DNA from: CAYNFH01 sp964396385
GTDB lineage: Bacteria; Armatimonadota; Chthonomonadetes; Chthonomonadales; CAJBBX01
DNA: 16,455 nucleotides
Assembly: GCA_964396385.1 (NCBI GenBank)
Contig: CAYNFH010000154.1
Location: forward strand, 1-16,455
Direction of reading: 5' to 3'
Under the pieces are notes generated by a model that saw nothing but the letters and a program-made list of their open reading frames with translations, did not search any database and was not told the DNA's origin. Below, piece by piece: positions 1 to 4,973 of the stretch. Each line of letters begins with the position of its first letter. Position 1 is the first letter of the stretch. The position numbers were made by a program, and so were the translations under genes.

Positions 1-44
1 ATGAGAACGTTGTCCATCCGGAGCAGTTTACGTGTCGCGGTCAT
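1..44 (-). CDS. Start of a probable sensor histidine kinase (cut by window edge)
   Basis: Only about 14 codons are present (MTATRKLLRMDNVL). The ATG at 44-42 lies inside the end of the response regulator gene (17-nt overlap). It has an excellent Shine-Dalgarno, AGGAGG at 56-51, exactly 6 nt upstream. No kinase domain is visible. The identity is inferred from the usual order of an OmpR-type regulator followed by its cognate kinase with overlapping ends. An earlier in-frame ATG at 50 abuts the SD and is less likely. Confidence 0.45.
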   Translation of the reverse strand, partial: MTATRKLLRMDNVL

Positions 45-729
45 AACCATCCTCCTCCGATCCGGGCGCCCGCAGCACGTACCCCTGCCCGTAGACCGTG
101 TGGATGAGGCGGACGGCGTGGCCCTCGTCCACCTTCTGACGGAGCTGCCGGATGCGGACTGCGATGGTGTTCGAATAGCTCTCGTCGTCGTTCCAGACCC
201 GCTCCTGGACATACTCGCGTGAGAGCACCCGTCCCTCGTTGCGGGCGAGCGCTTCCAGGAGCGTATACTCCCGCGGCGTGAGCGGGATCTCCCGGCCGGA
301 GCGACTCACGCGTCGCGCCTCGGTGTCGATCTCCAGGTCATCGATCCGGATGAGCCGCGTCCGGTGGACCGCCGAGCGGCGGATGAGCGCCCGCACCCTG
401 GCCCGCAGCTCCGGCAGCGCGAACGGCTTGGGCAGGTAGTCGTCCGCGCCGATCTCGAATCCGCGGATCCGGTCCTCCAGGGCGCCGCGGGCGGTCAGCA
501 TGAGGATCGGCGTCGGATCACGGCGCCGCCGGAGCGTCTCGCACACCTCCCATCCGTCGACGCCGGGGAGCATCAGGTCCAGGATGATGGCGGCATACTC
601 CCGCCCTCGGGCCAGCGCCAGCGCCTCGACGCCCTCGCGCGCCCAATCGACGGTGTAGCGCGCCTCCTCCAGACTCTCCTGGATGCGGCAGGCGATCGCC
701 GCTTCATCTTCGACGAGTAGTACACGCAT
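28..729 (-). CDS. OmpR/PhoB-family response regulator
   Basis: A 233-aa two-component response regulator that binds DNA when phosphorylated. The receiver domain (about residues 1-115) has the acidic pair E7/D8, phospho-acceptor D51 (ILDLMLP), T79 (LMLTA) and K101 (LPKPF). The C-terminal winged helix (about 130-222) has LTPREYTLLEALARNEGRVLS, NTIAVRIRQLRQKV and the closing YGQGYVL hairpin, all typical of the OmpR/PhoB subfamily. Length is normal. A modest SD (GCGGGAAACCGG) precedes the ATG at 729. It lies 14 nt downstream of a small lipoprotein gene and overlaps the next start, so it looks co-transcribed with the prepilin and lipoprotein genes and a kinase. The stimulus and target genes are not visible. 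Confidence 0.95.
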   Translation of the reverse strand: MRVLLVEDEAAIACRIQESLEEARYTVDWAREGVEALALARGREYAAIILDLMLPGVDGWEVCETLRRRRDPTPILMLTARGALEDRIRGFEIGADDYLPKPFALPELRARVRALIRRSAVHRTRLIRIDDLEIDTEARRVSRSGREIPLTPREYTLLEALARNEGRVLSREYVQERVWNDDESYSNTIAVRIRQLRQKVDEGHAVRLIHTVYGQGYVLRAPGSEEDGYDRDT

Positions 730-743
730 CCGGTTTCCCGCTG

Positions 744-926
744 TTATCCCCCATGGCCCGGCCCCATCTTGACGCCCACGGGGGGCGGCGGATGGACCCG
801 GCGGGCGGCCGCCCGGGCCTGCTCCAGGTTAATGTCGTGGTTCGGATTATGGCCGCAGCCGGAGAGCGCCGCGAGGAGCGTTCCGGCCAGGAGGATCACC
901 CCCCCGCGCAGCATCCACGCACGCAT
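744..926 (-). CDS. Small lipoprotein (60 aa)
   Basis: A 60-aa protein with a clear lipoprotein signal: positive N-terminus (MRAWMLR), hydrophobic core and lipobox L-S-G-C, with lipidated C24. The mature part is only about 37 residues. It is rich in His, Pro and Gly (PPPPVGVKMGPGHGG) and has no recognisable domain. The SD GGGAG lies 8 nt from the ATG. It sits 18 nt after the prepilin-like gene and 14 nt before the response regulator gene, so it is probably part of one transcript. Small lipoproteins next to H-X9-DG-type prepilins are common in Planctomycetota and Armatimonadota. A role as an envelope partner or sensor input is inference. Confidence 0.8.
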   Translation of the reverse strand: MRAWMLRGGVILLAGTLLAALSGCGHNPNHDINLEQARAAARRVHPPPPVGVKMGPGHGG

Positions 927-944
927 GATGACATCTCCCTCATT

Positions 945-1667
945 CTACTTGAACGGGTAGTGCAGGTTGGTGGAGGCGTCGCCCCACGTCTGCGCGAACG
1001 GCAGCGTCTTGACGTGGCCGTCGAGGAACAGATAGGCGGCAACGTCGCCCACGTAGCGCCGCGGCGAGATCTGGACCGCAACCATCAGGTCATCATAGGG
1101 ACGGGGGAGATCCGCCGGTCCCCGGTCAAGCGGCGGGTTGCAGAACGCCCACCAGAAGTAGACGTCCGGCGTTTCCCCTCCGCCGTTCTTGAGCGCATCG
1201 AGATCGGTGCGGTCAGTGAGGTAGATCGCATCCGCGGGCCTGCCGAGTTTCGACAGAGGCCATGCAGGGGCCAGCTCGCCGTTCACAGTGAAGCTGGTCA
1301 TGCCCCGGTCCGGCAGGCGGTCTTCGGGGCTGTACCAGACCGCCGGGTTCTTGACATACGGCTTCAGGTGCGCGGGAAGATCGCCACCTTCCACCCTCCA
1401 GAAGAACGGCCTGTATCCGAGCCAAACCGGCCACCGATTCGGCAGATGCTCGTCGTAGTCGGCGGTATACATCAGCAGGGCAGCGCCGATCTGCTTGAGG
1501 TTGCTCAGGGCGGTCGACTCCCGGGCCTTCGCACGCGCCTTCGCGAAGACCGGGAAGAGGATCCCGGCCAGCACCGAGATGATGGCGATGACCACCAGCA
1601 GCTCGATGAGGGTGAAGCCGGACGGACTGCGCCGCTCCGTCCGACGAAGTGAAGCAAACGGCAACAT
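945..1667 (-). CDS. Type IV prepilin-like protein (type II secretion/pseudopilin-like)
   Basis: A 240-aa protein with a class III prepilin leader: basic N-terminus, cleavage G17/F18 and E22 at +5 (SPSG-FTLIELLVV), then the hydrophobic helix and LFPVFAKARAKARES. This matches the prepilin cleavage/methylation family abundant in Armatimonadota and Planctomycetota. The C-terminal YLFLDGHVK resembles the H-X9-DG tail, but the His at the expected place is missing (valine there). The start is set by the SD GGAGG 6 nt before the ATG at 1667; an in-frame ATG at 1724 lacks this support. The leader contains inverted repeats (1679-1746). First gene of the operon with the lipoprotein and response regulator. 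The product probably sits in the inner membrane and is processed by a prepilin peptidase. Confidence 0.92.
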   Translation of the reverse strand: MLPFASLRRTERRSPSGFTLIELLVVIAIISVLAGILFPVFAKARAKARESTALSNLKQIGAALLMYTADYDEHLPNRWPVWLGYRPFFWRVEGGDLPAHLKPYVKNPAVWYSPEDRLPDRGMTSFTVNGELAPAWPLSKLGRPADAIYLTDRTDLDALKNGGGETPDVYFWWAFCNPPLDRGPADLPRPYDDLMVAVQISPRRYVGDVAAYLFLDGHVKTLPFAQTWGDASTNLHYPFK

Positions 1668-1678
1668 GGTTTTCCTCC

Positions 1679-1746
1679 GACCGGCGGATCCGGTCACAGC
1701 GGCTCGCGGTCTTCGCGGCAACATGCCGGGTGCCGAACCGCTGACC
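1679..1746 (-). promoter_or_regulatory. Structured leader upstream of prepilin-like gene
   Basis: On the minus strand a 9-bp stem (GGTCAGCGG at 1746-1738 with CCGCTG-TGACC at 1702-1692, 2-nt bulge) encloses a weaker stem (TTCGGCA/TGCCG). It is followed by a perfect hairpin, GACCGG-ATCCG-CCGGTC (1695-1679), directly before the SD GGAGG. The sequence is GC-rich, so chance pairing is possible. No known riboswitch consensus was recognised. Confidence 0.3.
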
Positions 1747-2263
1747 CCATGGTACCGATAGAAAATGACGGAAAAGTGACGAGAGGCCGCCTATTTTCGG
1801 TGAGGGTTCTTTCGATCACGATCCTAAGAAAGACGGCGTACAAACCCGCACGAAAAGCAGATCCCTCGCGGAGCTCGGGATGACAGATTGCTGCGGTGAC
1901 TGATCTGAACTTACAGAGTACGCACAGCTAGCTTAAAGCAGGTCCCTCGCGGAGCTCGGGATGACGAGTTGGGACGGTTCGGGTTATGGAGGTACAGAGT
2001 ACGTGCTGTTACCGTAAAGCAGATCCCTCGCGAAGCTCGGGATGACAGGCTGGCATGCTCCGGGTTTCTTTGCTACGGCATTGCGCTTGCGCCATCGACC
2101 ACTCGGAAGGAGAAGCCGTCGCGATTCGAAGCGCCGAGGCGGTGACCGTAATCGTCGGGATGGCGGGGGAACTTCCGTGTCCTGCATCGGCTGTTCGCTC
2201 AGGTGGTACGGCTGATGGAGATCGACGACGTGCGCCGCTCTCAATGAACCGGAGCGGTTGGCC
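1747..2263. other. Non-coding region with repeat array
   Basis: About 520 bp without a convincing gene. It holds the minus-strand promoter region of the prepilin operon, the three-copy hairpin repeat array (1854-2046), and about 215 bp downstream of it in which nothing further was recognised. Open frames across the array simply translate the repeat and show no coding character. Confidence 0.7.
1854..2046. repeat. Three-copy hairpin repeat array, 81-bp period
   Basis: Three 31-bp cores occur at 1854-1884, 1935-1965 and 2016-2046, separated by exactly 50 bp each time. The core is AAAGCAG, then RTCCCTCGC, a short loop, GCTCGGGATGAC. Within each of the two spacers TACAGAGTACG lies at the same offset (1912-1922 and 1993-2003), so the true unit is at least 53 bp. 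Read on the minus strand the core folds as ATCCC-GA-GC-loop-GC-GA-GGGAT, two stems flanking a tandem G-A mismatch. A fourth copy is at 9237-9348. This is an interspersed REP-like family, not CRISPR: spacers are partly conserved and there are no cas genes. Confidence 0.85.
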
Positions 2264-2620
2264 CTACGCGGGCAATGTCGATCTCAGTACAACTTCGATG
2301 CGGTTTGCGCTGGACAGGATGCAGCGGTACGGGCATTCGCGAGCATTGACCAGCGGGGAGTAGCGCAGCACTACCTCCTGGACGAGGTCCCCTACGGACA
2401 GGATCTGATGCGCATGAACGATACCTGGCGAGTAGACGGTAACCGTATATCCCTGCTCGCAGGCCAATTGGATGGCACTGACGAGCTCCACGGCGGCCTG
2501 GCGCAACTGGGCCAAGCCGCTGTCGTGCGCGATTGAATCGTCCGCGCGCCGGCCGCGCGTCCTGTGGACCTCCTGCAATCGATTAAGGAGCTGCGTGAGT
2601 GTGTCTGAATCGATAGCCAC
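2264..2620 (-). CDS. Hypothetical protein (118 aa), last gene of RRM operon
   Basis: Not recognised. The N-terminal two thirds look helical and amphipathic (TLTQLLNRLQEVHR, LAQLRQAAVELVSAIQLACE), followed by an alternating hydrophobic stretch (YTVTVYSP). Strong G/C preference at third codon positions supports real coding. The start is uncertain: GTG at 2620 has AGAGGG 11 nt upstream, while TTG at 2650 would add 10 residues. It lies 46 nt after the RRM gene on the same strand, so it is probably the last gene of the 3940-2264 operon. No terminator is seen after it before the repeat array. Function unknown. Confidence 0.6.
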   Translation of the reverse strand: MAIDSDTLTQLLNRLQEVHRTRGRRADDSIAHDSGLAQLRQAAVELVSAIQLACEQGYTVTVYSPGIVHAHQILSVGDLVQEVVLRYSPLVNARECPYRCILSSANRIEVVLRSTLPA

Positions 2621-2666
2621 GAGTAGCGTAACCCTCTGTGCAGAGCGCAAGACTGCGTCTCACCGG

Positions 2667-3167
2667 CTAGGTCCTGGCTTTACGCACTGTGATCGGGTCA
2701 CCCGCCAACAGGGAGCCATGAAGCGCCTCGATTGCGCGCTCCGCCTCTTCCACGGTGGTCATCTCCACGAAAGCAAAGGGCCGCGCAGTTCCCCGGTCGG
2801 AGACGATGCGCACTGCGGCGACTTGCCCGTAGGGCACGAACGCGGTCTCCAGCGCCGCCCGGTCCACCGTGGCCGCCAGCCCCCCTACATGGATTCGCGG
2901 CCCCGCGTCCGGTCTTGGCTGAGGGCTCAAGTCGACATTCGCTTCCGCACGTCGGGGAGTGATGGAGCGCGCCAGGATTTGCGCGACCCTCGAGACTGCC
3001 TGCTGACGTGTAGATGAAGCCAGAGGGGGGCTGCTGGAGACGGTGAGCAGGTGGACATACTCCGGGGCCCCTGCCCGCCAGCCTTCCGCCTCGTCGTCGT
3101 ACCAGGAGGTGATGGTGATGGACCGTCCGCAGACGGTCTCCCGGCTCCTATCGAATTCTGTCGCCAT
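2667..3167 (-). CDS. RRM-type RNA-binding protein with extra N-terminal domain
   Basis: A 166-aa protein. The C-terminal half (about 90-163) is an RNA recognition motif: RNP2 IHVGGL at 92-97, RNP1 RPFAFVEM at 129-136, and the second helix EEAERAIEALHG. Aromatic F131 and F133 sit at the usual RNA-stacking positions. The normally conserved Gly at RNP1 position 2 is Pro130. The N-terminal half (about 14-68: ITITSWYDDEAEGWRAGAPEY ... STRQQAVSRVAQIL) recalls a HicB-like fold; this is inference. Simple bacterial RRM proteins usually have only the RRM. The start is fixed by AAGGA about 6 nt before the ATG at 3167. It follows the zinc-ribbon gene by 40 nt. Likely a cytoplasmic single-stranded RNA binder. 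Confidence 0.88.
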   Translation of the reverse strand: MATEFDRSRETVCGRSITITSWYDDEAEGWRAGAPEYVHLLTVSSSPPLASSTRQQAVSRVAQILARSITPRRAEANVDLSPQPRPDAGPRIHVGGLAATVDRAALETAFVPYGQVAAVRIVSDRGTARPFAFVEMTTVEEAERAIEALHGSLLAGDPITVRKART

Positions 3168-3207
3168 TTGCTTTCCTTCTTCTACGGGCATTCCGGCTGG
3201 CGCCGGA

Positions 3208-3510
3208 TCAGAGTGGCGTTACCTTTTTCCAGCAGAATCCGCAGAGGGTGGCGTCGATCGCGATCCTGCTCCGGCAATTGGGGCAGTCTCGCCTCACAAT
3301 CTCCTGAAATTCCGGAGTGTTCGTGTCTTGCGAAGCGCCATTCGCGGCGGCGCGCAGGATCTCGTGTGCGGCGGTCGCCTCTCGCAACGCATCACCCGTA
3401 AGCGGCGCCACTTTTGTCCAGCAGTGCCCACAGAGCGTGGCGTCCGCCACTATCGGTTTGCCGCAGGTGGGACAGTCCCGCCGTACCAGATCGTCCACCC
3501 GTCCGTTCAT
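3208..3510 (-). CDS. Tandem zinc-ribbon protein (100 aa)
   Basis: A 100-aa protein made of two near-identical zinc ribbons: CPTC at 13-16 with CGHC at 27-30, and CPNC at 76-79 with CGFC at 90-93. Both carry the flanks VRRDCP and DATLCG.CWxKVxPL. The two modules arose by internal duplication and are joined by a helical linker (about 40-60). Each should bind one zinc through four Cys. Such ribbons mediate protein or nucleic-acid contacts; no catalytic domain is present. The start ATG at 3510 has GAAGGA 8 nt upstream and lies only 4 nt after the ankyrin gene stop, so the two are almost certainly co-translated. Confidence 0.87.
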   Translation of the reverse strand: MNGRVDDLVRRDCPTCGKPIVADATLCGHCWTKVAPLTGDALREATAAHEILRAAANGASQDTNTPEFQEIVRRDCPNCRSRIAIDATLCGFCWKKVTPL

Positions 3511-3514
3511 GGTC

Positions 3515-3940
3515 CTAATCCTTCTGCGGGGCCGAAGTAGGTCGATGAACCGCCTTGCGTTCGGAGTGCATGATGCAGCGGGCGACACCCGGATTGGCGC
3601 TGGTGCGGGCGCGACTGAGCGCGGTGTCTCCGTTGTGCGCGGTGGCTGCTATGTCCGCACCGGCGATTATGAGGAGCTGGACAATGTGGGAGGAGCCCTT
3701 GGACGCAGCGAGCATGAGCGCGGTGAGCCCATCCTGGTTTGCGGCGTTTACCTCAGCGCCGGCTTCCAGTAAAGCCTTAACTACCTTGGCGTGGCCATGC
3801 GCCGCTGCCCACATGAGAGGCGTTGTGCCCTTTGTATTCCTGCCGTTTACGCTGTCGCCCTGCTCTACGTGCATCCGTACGGAGGCCATATTGCCCTCCG
3901 CGCAGGCTCGCATCAGGGTGTCCCCGTTGACTTCCCGCAT
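3515..3940 (-). CDS. Ankyrin-repeat protein (141 aa)
   Basis: A 141-aa protein built of three to four ankyrin repeats: about 6-34 (GDTLMRACAEGNMASVRMHV), 38-67 (GTTPLMWAAAHGHAKVVKALL), 71-100 (GLTALMLAASKGSSHIVQLL) and a degenerate one from 104 (GDTALSRAR). There is no signal peptide or enzymatic domain, so it is probably a cytosolic protein-protein scaffold. The SD AGGAG lies 6 nt before the ATG at 3940. First gene of the operon ankyrin, zinc ribbon, RRM, hypothetical. A terminator-like hairpin at 3971-4016 lies only 31 nt upstream of the start, so expression may depend on readthrough or attenuation. Confidence 0.92.
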   Translation of the reverse strand: MREVNGDTLMRACAEGNMASVRMHVEQGDSVNGRNTKGTTPLMWAAAHGHAKVVKALLEAGAEVNAANQDGLTALMLAASKGSSHIVQLLIIAGADIAATAHNGDTALSRARTSANPGVARCIMHSERKAVHRPTSAPQKD

Positions 3941-3970
3941 GAAGTTCTCCTGTCTGTCGCCCACGGAATC

Positions 3971-4016
3971 AAAAAGCCTCTGTCTGCCGCGCCGTAACGC
4001 GCGATTGACAGAGGCT
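3971..4016 (-). terminator. Intrinsic terminator / possible attenuator
   Basis: On the minus strand a perfect 10-bp stem AGCCTCTGTC (4016-4007) / GACAGAGGCT (3984-3975) encloses a second 5-bp stem CGCGC/GCGCG with loop GTTACG. A T-run (3975-3971) follows directly. This is a textbook Rho-independent terminator. It ends the paralogue operon (stop at 4085) and sits just before the SD of the ankyrin gene, so it could also work as a leader attenuator. Confidence 0.8.
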
Positions 4017-4062
4017 CTGACCTCTAGCGAGCGGTAGGGTTTGGTATCTAATGTACGACTCT

Positions 4063-4071
4063 ACTATACCA
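4063..4071 (-). promoter_or_regulatory. Possible extended -10 promoter for ankyrin operon
   Basis: TGG-TATAGT on the minus strand matches an extended -10 (TGn-TATAAT, 5 of 6). No good -35 is seen at 17 bp. If used, transcription would start near 4056 and the 5' leader would contain the terminator hairpin at 3971-4016. Confidence 0.3.
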
Positions 4072-4084
4072 CGGCTTCTCCGGT

Positions 4085-4447
4085 TCACTCTCGTGACGAT
4101 CCGCGCAGCTCCGGAGCGCGCTCGAGTTGCTCTGGCAGGCTTGTGTCCAGGCCTCGCTCAGCGAGAATCTGGACGAAGGAGGGACCACAGGACTGCTCTC
4201 TCCTCACATTGGTACACTTGGTAGGAGACGGCGGCTCCAGGTCCGGACCGAACATAGAGCGCGGGGCGTCCCCTGGAGGAGAGATGGTGAGCGCCTCCGC
4301 CAGTCGCTGGTGCTCCGGCGACGATCTCAGACGCTCGAGCATCACGTCTGCCAGAGCGCAGCGGATGGGGAACACGACCGCAGCGCCGGTGGTCAGGCCC
4401 ACAACTGCCGGGCGCATGCAGAACAAGGGGCAGCGTTCCTGGTTCAT
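4085..4447 (-). CDS. Unrecognised four-Cys protein, tandem paralogue B (120 aa)
   Basis: Family not recognised. It aligns without gaps, at a constant offset of three residues, to the preceding gene product. Shared landmarks are RC (5-6), RCAL (29-32), an ERLRS-type helix (39-43), GPDL (67-70), C78, SC (86-87) and ILAE..LD (94-101). Four cysteines (C6, C30, C78, C87) occupy identical spacing in both copies, suggesting metal binding or disulfides. The last 20 residues are unique to this copy. The start ATG overlaps the stop of the upstream gene (ATGA), so translation is coupled. There is no signal peptide or transmembrane segment. Duplicates that retain the same cysteines may form a heterodimer; that is inference. 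Confidence 0.78.
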   Translation of the reverse strand: MNQERCPLFCMRPAVVGLTTGAAVVFPIRCALADVMLERLRSSPEHQRLAEALTISPPGDAPRSMFGPDLEPPSPTKCTNVRREQSCGPSFVQILAERGLDTSLPEQLERAPELRGSSRE

Positions 4448-4785
4448 GGGCCGTCCTCCAGGAACAGTATGGGGTCGAGCTGGAGTTCACCAAGGATGCG
4501 TGCGGACCCGGGGTCGCAGCTATTGTCTTTCCGCTGCCTGCTGCAATCGGCAGCACCCATGGCGCGAAGGTCAGGCCCACAAACAACAGTGGGGATTCCG
4601 TCCTGAGGGGCCCCCTGCAGATGTGCGGCAAGAGCGCAGCCATCTTCCGTGGCTCTCAACCGCTTCAGGAGCGATTCCATGAGGGCGCAGCGGTTGATGA
4701 ATAGGCGAAGGGGTGTGTATTGACCCGATAGCGGCAGATATGCGACCGCTACGGAAAGGCAGCGGCAGCCTTCTCGTTGCACCAA
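4444..4785 (-). CDS. Unrecognised four-Cys protein, tandem paralogue A (113 aa)
   Basis: Family not recognised; sister of the gene that follows it. Equivalent landmarks: RC (8-9), RCAL (32-35), KRLRA (41-45), GPDL (70-73), C81, SC (89-90) and ILGELQLD (97-104). The conserved cysteines are C9, C33, C81 and C90. There is no ATG at the proper place. TTG at 4785 (AAGGA 7 nt upstream) or the next codon GTG at 4782 fits the alignment with paralogue B. Starting at the internal ATG at 4680 would remove two conserved cysteines. It is transcribed away from the DEAD-box helicase gene, from a shared region of about 190 bp. Function unknown. Confidence 0.72.
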   Translation of the reverse strand: MVQREGCRCLSVAVAYLPLSGQYTPLRLFINRCALMESLLKRLRATEDGCALAAHLQGAPQDGIPTVVCGPDLRAMGAADCSRQRKDNSCDPGSARILGELQLDPILFLEDGP

Positions 4786-4957
4786 CCATGTTTCCTTGTT
4801 TCCCGCTCTTTCCCTCAGAGGCTACGATGCCGTGGGCGAAGAGAACGGGGCATCGCGGGATAACGCCTGGTTCGGTGCGCTCAGACCACTATGCTATCAC
4901 ATTTCGGCTCACCGGCCTACGAAAAGCCTGAAGTGCTCCGAGCGAGCAGTTTGTGTC

Positions 4958-4966
4958 TGGTACACT
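4958..4966 (+). promoter_or_regulatory. Extended -10 promoter of the helicase gene (leaderless)
   Basis: TGG-TACACT matches an extended -10. Its 3' end is 7 nt before the ATG at 4974, so the transcript would start at or next to the start codon. No SD precedes that ATG, which fits a leaderless mRNA. No clear -35 is present. Confidence 0.4.
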
Positions 4967-4973
4967 ATATGTA

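Noticed and set aside
753..1652. Plus-strand open frame of 299 codons
   Set aside because: Antisense shadow of the prepilin-like and lipoprotein genes; no family features.
1854..2046. CRISPR-like array (31-bp repeats, 50-bp spacers)
   Set aside because: Only three repeats, spacers share TACAGAGTACG at a fixed place, a dispersed copy exists at 9.2 kb and no cas genes are present. It fits a REP-like hairpin repeat.
1984..2244. Minus-strand open frame of 86 codons
   Set aside because: Its C-terminal part translates the hairpin repeat (ARDLLY-like), the rest has biased composition and no SD.
2055..2363. Plus-strand open frame of 102 codons
   Set aside because: No SD, overlaps the end of the minus-strand hypothetical gene, whose codon bias is better.
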